A stretch of 64,000 nucleotides of DNA from NCBI RefSeq assembly GCF_049243985.1, contig NC_135375.1, positions 28,768,490 through 28,832,489 on the forward strand, given 5' to 3'. Numbering within the stretch: the first letter of the stretch is position 1; each line of letters begins with the position of its first letter. The position numbers were made by a program, and so were the translations under genes. The notes beneath the pieces are model-generated. The model was not told where the DNA came from. It worked only from the letters and a program-made list of their open reading frames with translations, and ran no database searches. This document shows, in pieces, positions 11,111-23,721 of this stretch. Source of the DNA: Paroedura picta (taxonomy: Eukaryota > Chordata > Lepidosauria > Squamata > Gekkonidae).

Positions 11111-13537
11111 TCACTCCCGTTTCAAGTCCAGGAGAATCATCAGCCAAACAAGAGAGCTCCAGGAGGTATACTGTAAGGAGCAGCATATGAAGTCTTAAAG
11201 TCATGGAGAAATTGTCTTGACTGCTGCATGACCTCACTTTGTCACCTCACTCTCTTCCCCATTTGCATTCAAAGGGACAGGAGGCAGGGTGCTCTTGCTC
11301 TGCATGCATATACTAGCTAGAGATTCCACTTTTTAAAAAAGTGGCTCTGTTGGAGCTTGCAACCCAATTGAAAGTTCCAGCCTATGGGTGAAAAAACGCC
11401 ATCTGGAGCTCTCTCTGGAGCTGGAGCCATCTAGAGTCCTCTGCCCAGTTTAGCATTTATAAATCCTGGCAAAACTCAAAGGTCCTTTTTATAGATACGG
11501 TTATGTCTGTGAGCATTTGGCCACTGATGCAAATGAGGGCTTCTGCCAGCCAAGAAACTAACCAATCAAAGGAACCTGTTAAGGTCCAACCAGATCTGTT
11601 AAGGTCCAGTTTGTTGCTGGAATTGCTAAAAGAGCTGTTTTGAAGAACTGGAGTCTGTGTTCACTGAACCCACAGACTTAATAGATACATAAACGATAAA
11701 TGTGTAGAAATGCATCCAGTTAGGCCAGTGCTGCAGATATTGGAAGCCTGTGAACTGCTCCAATATTGCAAAGGCAGGTAGGACACGTGTTCCAAAGCCT
11801 GAGATCGCTTCACAGTCATCTAAGTTCTTCCATCAGAGATGCTATGAGAGACCATGAGAATTATGAAACTTTCTAAATGCCAGCATTCAAACAGAAACAT
11901 CATGGCCATGTAAAGAGAAATGGAACAAGTCATGCCCCAGGAGAATAGTCAAAATGCTAGGCTTCTCTTTAGAGAAAGCCGATCATCACTTTGTGAATGT
12001 ACTCTATGAAAACTGGACTGCATGGGAAGAAAAGCTAGAACTCAGGGATACTCCCAACTTCTTATATAAGGAAAAAGACACCTTAGAAGTGCTGGATGGG
12101 TCCTTTAGCTTTGCATAGGATTAGTAGTACCCTCTCCATGAAAATCCTAAAATCTAGAGTTAGATTTGGTGCCTTTTGGTACAAATGAATTTGGCGGTCC
12201 TTTGTCCTACTTACCCTGTGAAAAACAAAATGAAAATACACTGATGTATGCCAAAACTAGATGCTTAATTTCAAAAGGATCTGAGAAGTTAATGTCTGTT
12301 TAGGGGATCAAGTCTCTTTCCAGCCTTAGAAGTCCAAATTTCGGCACGTAACTCAATGGCAAAAGAAATACTATTGAAATATTCTCTCATGTTTAGAATT
12401 GACAGTGTTGGACCCTGCTTTGAAAGTCATGTTACGTTCACGTAGGGAAGTTATGTGACAGACTCAATTATTAACAGAAGAAGCAAAGGTCCATAAACCT
12501 GGGCTACTGTATAGTTAGAACTGTTTTCACAGGCAAACATGCATAGAGGGGGAGCAGAATGACCACCTGAACACTCAGTGGAAGGTCTACATGAGTACAG
12601 CTCTCTCCAATTCATGCAGAATGTACTCAAACAAGCTCTACCTGGATATTCCAGTGAAGGCAGAGGTAAACACTAATCTCATTGCATGGCCATTTTATAT
12701 GCTGGACATGGACATGGTGGAAGAGGTTTGCAACACAGCGGAAGAGCGCCAGTCAGTCCTTGCCTGTGAAAAGCCCCTTAATAAATAAAATGCCACATTT
12801 ATGATAGTGCGACAAATATAAGCAAGGTAGGTTCCACGATGAAAGACTCTGCGAAATCGAAAAGTCTATTATAGCCGAACCTATTTCTAATAGTATTAAA
12901 ATACTTTGACTATTTAATACGAATAATTCATACAAAACCTCTTCAGAGGTTGACAGAACAGAGACTTTATTTTCCAAGTCAGTACAGATTTCACACTACA
13001 GCCCTAGAATGATGCAGATTGTTAATGAAGTTTGAAAGAGCTTGTTACCCAAATTGGCTGCACATGTTTGCCCTTTTGGTTAGCATAAGAATAGTCCGTT
13101 GTCCCTCAACATCCTTGTTCAAATGCAGGAATTTAAGAATCTCCGCAATGGTCCATCATTCTAGTGAAATTAAGTTTTCTATATTTGGGAGCTAATCATT
13201 TGATTTGATTCTTGTTTGTGCAGCTGTGCCACTGTTTGCTTTGTTTAAAGGATTTTTAAAACTCCAAAATATACAAAACAAGGATGATGTACTGTTTTCT
13301 TCCTTTCAAGTCCTCTTTGACTGCAGCTCTTTTAGAGGTGAATTGTACCATATCCGAATGCTGAAGTTTATCAGAATGAGTTTTTGGGTAGATGCATAGC
13401 GGAACAATTGAGATCTGCACCAAAATAACTCTAATGTCATTCCAATTAAGAAGACTATAATGGCCTTAGATGTTTTCAGGCTATTGCACATTTGTAATCC
13501 AATTAGGAGTACCAGATCTTAAATTGGAAAATTCTTG
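11111..13537. other. Intergenic stretch, no gene seen
   Basis: Only short ORFs and unremarkable AT-rich sequence are present. No known repeat stands out. Confidence 0.5.
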
Positions 13538-13675
13538 GTAATTTGAGGGCAGACCTCAGTGGGGTATACTGCCCCAGAGTCCACCCTCCAAAGTAGCCAT
13601 GTTCTCAAGGGAAACTGATCTCTACAATTTGGAAATCAGGTGTAAATCTGAGGGATCACCAGTTTCCGCCTACAG
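13538..13675. mobile_element. hAT-type MITE relic
   Basis: The text 'gacctcagtggggtatactgccccagagtccaccctccaaagtagcc', then 'ctcaagggaaactgatctctac' and 'tttggaaatcaggtgtaaat', matches an abundant sauropsid non-autonomous DNA element that usually ends '..tggcaaccctg'. A second copy lies at 23.72-23.82 kb. Class and family are from memory; the terminal repeats are not clearly kept here. Confidence 0.5.
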
Positions 13676-14576
13676 TATCTTTTCCTGGTGCCTGCCAAGT
13701 GTTAGTGGACATGATGAAGTGGCACTTTTGTCCAGCAAGATTTCTTGACTGGCCAATGACCGTTTGATTGGCTGTGCAGATTTTCAAATGTTGTTTTGGC
13801 AGCAGCTGCCACTGCAAAACAAGGATCTTCACTGCGGGTGCCTGAAAGGCAAGCTGGGTGACCACTTCCTGCAGCAGCCATTTTATGACAGCCATTTTGT
13901 GACGGTGCCCACCATGCCTTGTCAGAATGCCATATGTGCTGGCAGGCTAAAACTGGATGGGGTCCCCTGCTCTCAGCTATGTTATCCGTGGCCCTGAGCT
14001 TTTAAGATGGAGGAGGCTAAACAGCTAAAGGAAATGTGTATTTTATTGAGAAAATCCAGGTGTGTTGCAAACTTCTGCATACAGTGAAGAAGAGACCCCT
14101 AAAGAATGGATTTCTACAAATACACACTTGGGAAGTGGTGTGTGTGTGAGAGAGAAACCAATTTATTGTGGACTGAGTTTTCTTAGGCAAAAGCTCACTT
14201 CCATTGGTACATGAAATGCAAATAACAGTCACTGCAGCAAAAGCAGCTTTTCATACCTAGTGAGAGCAAGCGGCTAAGACTCGGTGCAGGAAACCACCAA
14301 CTGAATAGCAGAACCTTGCTTCTCATTCTGAAAGCGAAATCTCCCTAGCTGTGCAGCAGAAACAGAAAGGTCATCAGGTAAGATTTCAACAAGGCACTGT
14401 GGCGGTCAATTCTTCCCGGACTAACTGTAAGCTAATGGAAAACAGTTGTGTCTGTAGCCCAACAGACACCCTCCCACAGCTAGCAGGTGGACCCTTTTGC
14501 AGTTTAACAGCCACTGCTTCTTGGGAGCAATGAGAAAGGCTGTCTTCTTATTGCATGACTTCACCAACAGTGGCTG
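13676..14576. other. Intergenic stretch, no gene seen
   Basis: Short ORFs only; no recognisable repeat. Confidence 0.5.
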
Positions 14577-14735
14577 CCATGACCTCGCTAGCCCGATCTC
14601 ATCAGGACTCAGAAGCTAAGCAGGGTCAGCCCTGGTTAGCATTTGAATGGGAGACTACCGAGGAAGTTCAGGGTCACTGTGCAGGCAATGGCAAATGACC
14701 TTGTGGCTTGAAAACTGTGATTGGGAGGTAAAACA
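14577..14735 (+). mobile_element. 5S-rRNA-derived SINE
   Basis: The head 'gcccgatctcatcaggactc', 'agaagctaagcagggtcag' and 'catttgaatgggagacta' closely follows vertebrate 5S rRNA, including the internal promoter region. It is followed by 'caggcaatggcaaatgacc' and 'gcttgaaaactgtga', the body seen in the longer copy at 17.1 kb. The BovB-like tail is missing or lost. Confidence 0.8.
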
Positions 14736-14986
14736 AAACACCCCTCCCCCTCCAACCACAATTATTAGACCCCCATCTTGATTTCAGTGCAATTTAACTT
14801 GGGTATCTGGGGAAAGAATAGTAGCTGTAGCCATAGCAAGACATAGCACCTAGGATGGATTTTAGCGGGAGTGAAAAAATTCCCCAAAACTCTGCCCTTG
14901 TACAGATCAATGTCATGATTTTACTTATATTTAATAATTTTGGTATATTTGCTAGGCAAAATATCTATACGGGACAACTGAGGTTG

Positions 14987-15025
<39 letters not shown>

Positions 15026-15134
15026 TGTGTATGTGAAGGACATTAACACTGTTCTCCCATTTTGAAGATGATTTTAAAGGATTTCTTTCTGCATTACAGG
15101 AGAAAGACATTCTTCTCAAGTCTTTACTATCTCT
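14736..15134. repeat. Spacer with (GT)n microsatellite
   Basis: A (GT)n run occupies about 14,987-15,031. The rest of the spacer shows nothing recognisable. Confidence 0.8.
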
Positions 15135-15405
15135 AACCAGCTTGATGTAATGGTTAAGAGCAACAGCTCCTAATCTGCTGGGTTTGATTCCCTGCTCCCC
15201 ACAAGCAGCCAGCTGGGTGCCCTTGGGCTCGCCACAGCACTGATAAAAGCCGTTCTGACCGAGCAGTAATGTCAGGGCACTCTCAGCCTCACCCACCTCA
15301 CAGGGTGTCTGTTGTGGGTAGAGGAAAGGGAAGGTGACTGTAAGCCGTTTTGAGCCTCCTTCGGGCAGAGAAAAGTGGCATATAAGAACCAACTCTTCTT
15401 CTAAG
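15135..15405 (+). mobile_element. tRNA-derived SINE with '...ctcacagggtgtctgttg' body, full length
   Basis: The head has a pol III A box ('tgtaatggttaagagc') and B box ('ggtttgattccc'). The body continues 'ccttgggctcgccacagcactgataaa', 'cacctcacagggtgtctgttgtgg', 'ccgttttgagcctccttcgggcagag' and ends 'cataagaacc'-like with a (CTT)n tail. Five more copies are in the window, mostly reversed. The end of the body resembles L2/MIR tails, so L2-type mobilisation is likely. Confidence 0.85.
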
Positions 15406-17070
15406 CAAAATTTTAAGATGAAGGCTGGGCAATAGTCAAAACCATCACAAACCTGAGCAGGTTTCTGTAGCTATCCAGCTGCATGCCCACTGGATTCTGT
15501 AGAGTAGCCCTGAAACTGTCCAGTCCTGGTCTGTTAATCATCTTAACCATTACACCAAAGCCTTTGTATTTTATGTACCCTGCTAATCATCAGAGGTGAA
15601 CAATCACATTTTAACCTGATTAAACCCATGTGCCAAACATGTCATCCCCTGAGTACCCAACAACCTTGTCCCAGCAACAAAAAATTCTTCCCATTAACCC
15701 CTCCCCCCAATTAAATTACCAGACATACCTTCCCTTGCACTAGCCACGTGACAATGTGGTTTCCCTTCAGTAGCCTGCCACTCAGCTCTATAGACAGGCT
15801 GTCATCACCTGCCACCCACTGCCCCTGCTGTCTTGCCCCAATTTTTTCAAGCCCTACAGCATTATTGTTTGATGTGTCTGGTGAGGGAATTAAAGTCAAT
15901 GAATACTGAGGATACCACTCCCTTAGGTAATATGTATTCCAATTCCCTCCAGCTATCTTGCTGACAACCCATTCTCCTACCTCCCAGGTCTTAGTCCCCT
16001 GCACTCAAGACTATGGAATAATTAACACTCCTCTCAATTAGATTTGGCAGAGTTAGACATGCGGCTGAGATTCTGCAAAGGTGTACCATACCCACTGGCT
16101 TGCCTGTCAAGATGGAGGTTTCTTATATACTATGCAGCTGACAAGCATGCAAAATCTAGCCACAAAAAAGCGGTGGGGTGTGTCAACAAATATACAGAAC
16201 AACGGTTGGGTTTAGCACAGCTATATAATGTAGCTGTTTATTATAAGTGTATAGAAGCAAGTGTGTTCTTCAGACCCCACAAACAAGATAAAGATGCAGA
16301 ATTGGGAGGGCCCCAAAATATTATAGGTCAAGAGCAATGCATCCATTAACATACCATAGTCAGCTAAAATGTGTTCTTTCCAGGAGATAATATATATTTA
16401 TTTCTATCTGTTTTGACAGCTTTATCAAAAAGTAGCTGTCTAAATCTAGAGCTAAACATTTCAAACGCCGAAAGAGGCACATGGATTTGGGTCCTAGATT
16501 CAGCTGACAATTTTGACAGCCACAGCCTGTGCATTTAGGAGTCACTATAGCAGCTTCCTCATGGGACACTGACTACATCGTTGATAAATATTCTAGAATA
16601 TTGTTCTGGGGTTACACAAAGCCACTTTCTCAAAAAAATCATATGGCGAGCAAATGAAAACTTTAGCACATATGGTGCTCAAAATCAATGTCTCACTTAG
16701 CAAAACAGTACCACATGGTATCTTTTGACATCCTTGTCTGCGTTACACAGCTATGGGTTCATGCAAAGTTTTTAAAAGATAGATTAAAAAGCAATCCAAA
16801 CTATAAGCTAATGGATTAGAGCCAGCCAGCATCTTCACAGTGTCCCTCATTCCACGTGGCTTTTGTACTTGTGATCCTCGGCATAACCTTTCTTGGTGGT
16901 CAAATCCTCCTTTTTTCACCACAGAAAAGCTGGCTAGCTCCAAACTATTTACTGTAACTAGGTGGAAACATGAAAATAGATTTGTTCCCTCCAAATGTGC
17001 TGTATGCAGGGCACATTCTTTTATTTAGGAACCAGCTTGAAGAAAGGAAGATATGCCAGAGCTAGTGAAG
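15406..17070. other. Intergenic stretch with one protein-like minus ORF
   Basis: A 97-codon minus-strand ORF at 15,711-16,004 has a fairly balanced composition but no family I can name. The remainder has short ORFs only. Confidence 0.4.
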
Positions 17071-17290
17071 ATCTGCCCTGACCTAGATAGGGCAGGCTAG
17101 CCAGATCTTGTCAGATCTTGTAACCCCAGCAGAGTCAACCATGGCTACTATTTGGATGGGAGACCTCTAAGGAATACCAAGGTTGTGACATGGAGGCAGG
17201 CAATGGGAAACCACCCCTGAACATCTCTTGCCTTGAAAACTCTATGGGGACACCATAAGTCGGCTATGACCTGATGGCGCTTTCCATCAC
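17071..17290 (+). mobile_element. 5S-rRNA-derived SINE, near full length with BovB-like tail
   Basis: The copy begins 'gccctgacctagatagggcaggctagcc', then the 5S-like 'agatcttgtcagatctt' and 'tatttggatgggagacctc'. It goes on with 'aggcaatgggaaaccaccc', 'cttgccttgaaaactctatgg' and 'caccataagtcggctatgacctgatggcgc'. The last block resembles the end of the BovB LINE at 28.48-28.51 kb, and the middle block resembles the start of that BovB near 25.44 kb. Confidence 0.85.
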
Positions 17291-17620
17291 CCCCACCAAT
17301 GCAGTTCCTATTTCTCTAATACCACCTGATGAGCAAGGGAAGTTGCTGGGACCCAGAACTCATTCAAATAATTTAGCCTTGAGGTTACTGTGGCATGGTT
17401 CAGCATGGCAGGACCAAGACATTAAGATAGGGGGCAAATTTGTGCACTCAGTATATGTAATAGAAGGCACTGCTAGCCACTTTCAGAAAAGGATAACATG
17501 AAATCTCAGAGAGTGTGGTGAGATGTTCCTCATTCCTTAATTGGAAGAGGGTCTATATACATGGCTTCCATGAAGACTTTACATTTGTTCAAATATTTGT
17601 GGTAGTAAGACTGGAGGTCA
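17291..17620. other. Spacer, nothing recognised
   Basis: No gene or repeat is recognisable. Confidence 0.5.
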
Positions 17621-17624
17621 TTAC

Positions 17625-17730
17625 CTACAGTGCCAACCTAGGCACAGTGCCAACCTACATCCTTCTAAATCCATTGAAGTTGGTGGGCTTAGAAGACTGT
17701 AACTCTGCTTTGAAGGACAGTTCTAAACTC
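17625..17730. mobile_element. Palindromic MITE relic, second half
   Basis: The block 'tccattgaagttggtgggcttagaag' followed by 'ctgtaactctgctttgaag' is one half of the same short palindromic element as at 10.61 kb. The text 'acagtgccaacct' is duplicated just before it (17,630 and 17,645 regions). Confidence 0.45.
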
Positions 17731-20255
17731 TAACTCCATTTGCTGGCTTTAATTTACTTACAAACCCCCCAGGCCTAAATGTTAGGGTTCAAGTGAAACA
17801 TCTCTGTAATCTTAATCACTGAAGTGTAAGGTTGATTCCCATGGTGTTTCAATGAGTCAAGAAAGCTCACTCTGCAAGCCACTCCCATGTCTATGTGAAA
17901 ACAAATGTGGGGCAATAAATCACTGGGTCAGAACAAGACTTCCATGCTGCCAAGGTGCTGACAAATCAGAACAACAGCAAAGAACCGAAATGCAGATGAG
18001 GGGAAGGGGAGGGTAGTACAATGGATTTTAATCTGACCACATTAGAAACAATGATATATCCACCATATGAATTTGCAGTTTACTATTGCTCGAGGAAAGC
18101 ATCCTGAAATCTGCTACAGCTTGTTTTAAATGGTATTTGCAAACAAGTCTGACAGGTGGAGTGCAAAGTCTACCAACGACAGCCTTAAGGTACAACTCTT
18201 AAGTAACCACCACTAGGAGTCAAAAGCTGTAATTTTCGGTACATAGCTGGGCAGGTACATTTAAATGAAGAATGAGTGCTAACATTGAGAAATCAGTTTT
18301 CAAGGCAGTTCTCACAGTATTTGTTCCCAGCTTCACAGGTGCATCTGTATCTTTGTCACGGACGAATCAAGGACCGAAATCTACACTCGTAGGAAAATCT
18401 GAGGGTTTGTTTACTAATAATGGCCAAAATCTGATCTCGTACTTCACCAACAATTATGATGCTCTCAAGTACCTGTCCATGAAGCAGAGACCTGGCTTGC
18501 ATTGGGGAAGGGAGGCACAGGGAGCCCACACCTGCCCTCTGCTGGCTCACATCAGGGAGGGGAGGGCATAGGAACCCTGCACCTGCCCTCCCCAATGCGC
18601 ATGGGGAAAAATTAGGAACTTTTGGTGTTCTGCTTTATCCAAGCCAGTAAAGGAAGCTTCAGACTGTTTTGGATTTGGCCTGAATCAACTCAGGCTGAAT
18701 TTGAAATGGCTCAATATTCTTTTACTGTGTACATGCCTAGTCTGCACATGTCCTTACCTATCTGTCTTGGCTAGGTGCTGTGCTTTCATTATGTGCCCCT
18801 ATGGTGTCAGCCTCAGGTAACCCACAAGAGAAACAGGCTGGATTTTACCTGAGGTGCTGGCAGTGACAGGAAAAAAGCAAGACTGTGTCTAGTCTTGCCT
18901 CAAAAAGTGACCCAGTTTGTGACAACAGATTACATGTATAAAAGAACCACATTTGCTTGTTCAGATCAGCAGATCGGGAATCTATCCATTGCCATGTGCA
19001 TATAGGCAACTTTCCAAAGAGAAGCTGAAACTACATGTGACATTGGGGATCCATCATCAGAATTCCCCCTCCCTCCCCGTGCCGTTTGTCTTCAAAAAGC
19101 AGCCAAGGCGGCCTGCAACATGGATTCGGGCCATGGCTCTAGGGAAGAGGTGGAAGCAGAAAGTGTTAATCTTTCATTTTCTGCAATTAGAACTGTGTCC
19201 CCTAAGGAGTTCTTGTAGTCCCTGTAGGTAGGGAAAAGACAGGGTGCTTGCATTTTCTCCTACCAAGGCTAAAAGAGGCAAGGTGGCTTTAATCAGGGAA
19301 GCAATACGGGAGGAAAGTGTTTTGCCTCAGTCCTCAGTGCTATGCAATTATCTAGACTACAACTTTGAACTCTTGTCTAAGTGCAGTAGTCTTATCATCC
19401 ATGCTTCAGTTTCTGAATACAGCAACTAGAGTTTAGGGTTGACAGCCAGCATAACATTTCCCACCCCCCACAGTATAATTACCTACCACAAGTCATTTTT
19501 ACTACAAAAGGCAAGCAAGAAAGGATATTAAACTCCTTCTCGCTCCTATAAATCCTCCTTTCCAGAAGAAATTCTCTTAATTCAAAATTGAAGACATGCA
19601 CAGAGAATTTCAGCTGATTCTTTGGTAGGGGAGATGGATCAGACCAGAGCTGCAGTTTGTCCAAAATATTCAGAAGTGAGGAACCCAGCCGCTAAGAGGA
19701 ATACTCTGGACAGGGCACAGCAGAATTCTCATCCCTGCTTTGGTTTTGCAGTGGCTTTTTCAGATAAACAAAGTAAAAAATATACTGTTTCCTTTTCCCA
19801 CCCTCCGGAAACCTTACTGTCCCTGTGTTCCGAAGGACTCTGGTTTAGGGCAGACCGACCTTAACATTCCTTTTAAAAATGTGAGATTGGGAGAAGGAAC
19901 TGAAACCCTCCTCAGTATGTAATTGTTATAGAGACTGACAAAATCCTCCTCCCAAATTTTTTTAAAAATGTAATTAATATAGTTCCTACTATGGTATTTT
20001 GAAGACACAAGAGGACATTTTTTTAAAGGTGCTCTCTGGCATCTGGCAGGTTCTGACAAGGGTGGTAGTTAATGAAAAAATATTTCAAAATAAGGGTTCT
20101 TGGGCTGCTAAATGCTGAGAAGCATTGCCATATCAGTATATGCTGGGTGAAGAGTTTTGTAGGCAAAACCAGACAGGTCTCTGACCCAAGGAAATTATAA
20201 CATGCATGAGACAATGGGAAATAGTCACAGACAAACATAGAGATGAACATCAGTC
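17731..20255. other. Intergenic stretch, no gene seen
   Basis: Short ORFs only. Near 18,500-18,590 a 'cacacctgccctc' phrase recurs as 'tgcacctgccctcc', a small local duplication. No repeat family is recognised. Confidence 0.5.
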
Positions 20256-20352
20256 CATATAAAAATTGAGTCCAATAACATCTTTAAGACCAACAAGATT
20301 TATTAAAGGTGTGAAATTTCGAGTGCACGCACTCTTCCTCAGACTAAATGAA
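20256..20352 (+). mobile_element. Penelope-like terminal fragment (tentative)
   Basis: The text 'gagtccaataacatctttaag', 'accaacaagatttatt' and 'cgcactcttcctcagac' matches a widespread reptile repeat that I associate with Penelope-like retroelements. Related copies lie at 44.35-44.47 kb and 60.69-60.80 kb. It is a short fossil end, not a complete element. Confidence 0.45.
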
Positions 20353-20825
20353 ACAATATACCTCAAGCTTCTCTGTTGTTGTGGGAGGATTAAAGGTGTA
20401 TGCCAAACCATTCCAGAAATGGTAAGTTTTTGAGGTGGTTCTTGCTTACCTGTTGGAGAGGGAGCTCTATGTATAGAGGGCAGAAGAGGGCAGAACGAAA
20501 ACATGACTGACAGCAAAAGATCTTCAGTAAGGCTTGGAGGAGTAGAGGTCACGGGAAGGGGCACAAGAAACAAGGGGGAAGCTTTAAAAAGTTAAGGAAT
20601 TTGTACTGGATATAGAAGGGACAGAAGTCTGTGAAGGGATCCTAGGATCTGAGGAATGGAAGAGGTGAATTGTGTTGGCAGACTGTAGAATTGTGGCTAG
20701 AGGTCAGATAACCCAAGGATGCCAGAGAGAAGATGATAGTCAGCAATACAAGAGATGACTGGAGCAAAAATTACAGCTGTAGCCATAGAGAAGAGAACCA
20801 GATGGCGGGAAAAGCATAAGTAAAG
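20353..20825. other. Spacer, nothing recognised
   Basis: Purine-rich stretch with no gene or repeat that I can name. Confidence 0.5.
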
Positions 20826-20833
20826 GCCTAGGC

Positions 20834-20970
20834 CAGGGGTAGTCAAACTGTGGCCCTCCAGATGTCCATGGACTACAATTCCCAGAAGCCCCTGCCAGCA
20901 AATGCTGGCAGGGGCTTCTGGGAATTGTAGTCCATGGACATCTGGAGGGCCACAGTTTGACTACCCCCTG
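20834..20970. mobile_element. Palindromic hAT-type MITE with 8-bp target duplication
   Basis: The element begins CAGGGGTAGTCAAACTG and ends with its inverse. The whole 137 bp is one inverted repeat with arms of about 68 bp; the only visible difference is one extra base near the right end. It is flanked on both sides by gcctaggc (20,826-20,833 and 20,971-20,978). A CAGGG-type terminus with an 8-bp duplication is the hAT superfamily signature. The near-identity of the arms suggests a young insertion or arm correction. Confidence 0.9.
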
Positions 20971-20978
20971 GCCTAGGC

Positions 20979-21317
20979 TATTGGAAGACTTCTGTGGCAT
21001 TGGATGAATTCTGTTTGATCATGGAAATTAATGACCAGTTGATTTACTGACTACAGGGCAGCACTTTCCAAAAATTAATAATTGGTTGATTTACTGACTG
21101 CTAAGCAATGTATTATGCAGTCTTGGACAAAGACCAAGACGTTTTAAAGGGGGGAAGCACTGATCAAACAAATGCTTAATCATAGTACAGCTTAGCGATA
21201 TTCACTGTATTCTACTGTTTTCTACCTTCCTGTGCTATTTTTCAGAATGATAACACCCCTCATATTTCAGTAGCACTATTAAATCGAAAGCAAACAAGCA
21301 ATTATTTACCTCATTTC
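20979..21317. other. Spacer with small local repeat
   Basis: The phrase 'ttgatttactgactac' recurs as 'ttgatttactgactgc' about 50 bases later (near 21,039 and 21,083), a short local duplication. Otherwise nothing is recognised. Confidence 0.4.
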
Positions 21318-21490
21318 TGTCCTGCCTTTTTCTGTAATGGGGCTTCCCCTCTAGTCCATTTTATCTTCACAACAGCCTTGTGAGGTAGGTGCATGTGACT
21401 GTTCTAACGTCACCTAGTAAGGTCACACAGCCAAGTGGGTATTTGAACCTGGGTCTCACAGATACTAACCTGACACACCAACCACAGCAC
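21318..21490 (-). mobile_element. MIR-like SINE, reversed
   Basis: Read on +, the blocks are 'ttatcttcacaacagccttgtgaggtaggt', 'tcacctagtaaggtcacacagcc' and 'gggtatttgaacctgggtctcac'. Reversed, these are the head, core and L2-like tail of MIR-type SINEs. The copy is old and has small gaps. Confidence 0.7.
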
Positions 21491-21509
21491 CACACACCAT
21501 GGACTTCCT

Positions 21510-21605
21510 GTATTTCCTGCCTGCAATTGTTTCCGCTTGCAGTTCAGAGCCTTCGGGGAGGGCGGTATATAAATATAATAAATAAATAAATAAATAAATA
21601 AAAAA
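21510..21605 (+). mobile_element. LINE 3'-end relic with (AAAT)n tail
   Basis: The text 'ccttcggggagggcggtatataaat' followed by (AAAT)n at about 21,580-21,603 is a typical sauropsid LINE/SINE 3' terminus. The family cannot be set from so little. Confidence 0.5.
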
Positions 21606-22859
21606 TTAAAAACAGATTAAGTCTAAGTGACATTTGTTGCATCAGAGCTATAGAATCTTTGTTTCAGCATCACAGTTTTGGAAAGGTATGACCGTTCAGG
21701 TGGATATTTATAGGGCTTCTGTTCAAGGGGATATTGTCGAGCCTACAGGTAGCATTAGGCCCAAACAAGTTCATAGGTTGTCTTCAAAGTTCTGAGATCT
21801 TCCAAACAGTATATTTCCCCTCATCTGATCAGATAAAGTTGATGCCAGAAAAGAAGAGTAACAACAACAGTAACATTGTAGTGTAAGTAAGTTAAAGTGC
21901 AGCCGAACAATTTGCTGACAATTGCGTATTGTACAGTCTCTCTCTTAAATTAATCAGAACAATTTCCCCATCACTGTGAAACAGCTTTCCTGAGGATGAT
22001 CGAAGTATTTTGACATATACATCTCACAATGGCAAATTGAAGAAAATGGGATAAGATAAATACCTTTCAACTCGGCAAGAAATTATCTATCTGGTATTAA
22101 AGGATTGCATGACCAAGTCTTTTTTTAAATATACACACACACACACATGAGATTAATTCTAACATAAAGCATTCCCTGTGCACTGTGAAGCAACTGGTGA
22201 GCATCTGTCAGCTAAGACAGTACAGCAAGCTGCACTTGTCACTCCCAATCAAGCTAAAACACCCAGCTATGATCCAAGCATGCTTACATACAATGAAGCC
22301 CCATTGAGGCTCTCTTCCAAGCATACAGGCTTCAACTTACAAGGTTTATTCTGCATTCAGAAATGATAGCAAATTTTTTTTAGAATATAGAAATCAGATT
22401 CTCTTGTATTTTTGCCTACTGAAGCAATTTAGTATTGAAAATCAGTGACAAAAAAGAAGAAAAAGCTTGATAATTATTTTGCTTTGTTCTCTAGAGGGAG
22501 ATTACTTTTATAAACCACCAGGGGGAGTAGCCTTCAAAGCCAGGAAACTCCAAAATTAAAAACATGTTCTGGAAAATCTCAGTGCTTGCTTCATTTTCAA
22601 AATGCCAACTCCAACAGATTGAAATATCGACACTCTGAGATCCAGAGATACATTGCCTCTTACCCTGGAAATTTAGTTTAGCTGTTGTGGCTGACAGGTG
22701 ATCATAATCCATCCTCTGAATTTCTCAAAAATCTAATCAGGCCATCTTGATTTAGATTTGATCTCTCCTCATCTTGTGCCTGGTAATTCCATAAATTAAT
22801 TATGTTTTCTATTTACCTGTTGTCTTCTGGATCTACTAATCAATTTGGTTTGATGAGCT
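21606..22859. other. Intergenic stretch with (AC)n run
   Basis: A short (AC)n run lies at about 22,131-22,147. No gene or repeat family is otherwise recognised. Confidence 0.5.
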
Positions 22860-23700
22860 TACAATTTAGTTTTATGACAGGGAAGTGAGCATTTTCATCA
22901 TCTCCTTTTTCCACACCATTGATGGTTTCATAAATCTCTACTGTCTTCCTTTAGTTGTCCTTCTTTGTACACTAAAGATCTCCAAACTACTCTAGCCTTT
23001 TTTGGAGAAGGTACTCCAGCCGCTTGATCATTTACTTGCCCTTTTCTGTATTTTCTCTAACCTACAATATCCTTTGAGAAGATGACACTGTGCAAACTAT
23101 TTCAAATGTTGCACCACAGATTTATAGAGAGAGAGATGACAAACTTTTATTATATTTACTTCTAACAATCCTTAACATGGAATTTGCCCTTTTCGCTGCC
23201 ACCAGAAAGAGAGGGGATATTTTCACAAAGCTCTCCAATACAATATTTCTCAAGGGGAGTCAAGGCTAATTCAGTTCCCATGGGTGTACAGTTTACCTCA
23301 TGAACTTTACCTCATGAACACCATTTCACTTTTACTGATGCTTAATCTCATTTAGCATTTTGTAGTTCACTCAGAGAGTTAGATGAGGTCCTTTTGGAGC
23401 TTTTCACAGTCTGCTTAGGATCTCACCATCCTCACTAACATGGTGGCATCTGAAAACGTGGCTCTCTCACTGCTCACCACAGCAACTAAATCATTTAAGC
23501 ATACATTAAATAGATCAAGTCCTTGGGCAATACTAATGCTTACTTCTCATTGCTGTGAAACTGTCCGCTTATTTTCCCCTCTGTTTTATGTGCTTAATCC
23601 ATTCCCAGTGACTGCCTATTCAGAAGCATTTGGTAATGGAGCATGACAAAAACTTTGGCAAGGACAAGTCTCTGTTTAGCGCATGATTGTTGACTCTCTC
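22860..23700 (-). mobile_element. CR1/L3-type LINE relic, reversed
   Basis: Read on +, an ordered set of blocks matches a well-known ancient amniote CR1-clade repeat: 'catttacttgcccttttctgtattttct', 'ttcaaatgttgcaccacagatttatag', 'catggaatttgcccttttcgctgcc', 'ccttttggagcttttcacagtctgc', 'gtggcatctgaaaacgtgg' and 'gaaactgtccgcttattt'. In full-length relatives the reverse strand codes for reverse transcriptase further on. It is strongly diverged and dead. Confidence 0.65.
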
Positions 23701-23721
23701 AAAACATTCTAAAAGGTAGTG

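Noticed and set aside
10696-11190. 164-codon + ORF as a possible exon
   Set aside because: The openness appears on both strands and follows local GC content; the peptide has no recognisable family.
14577-14735. 5S rRNA gene
   Set aside because: The 5S-like head is diverged and fused to the SINE body; the same fusion recurs at 17.07 kb and 62.28 kb.
15711-16004. 97-codon minus ORF with protein-like composition
   Set aside because: No similarity that I can name and no supporting signals; kept only as a low-level remark.
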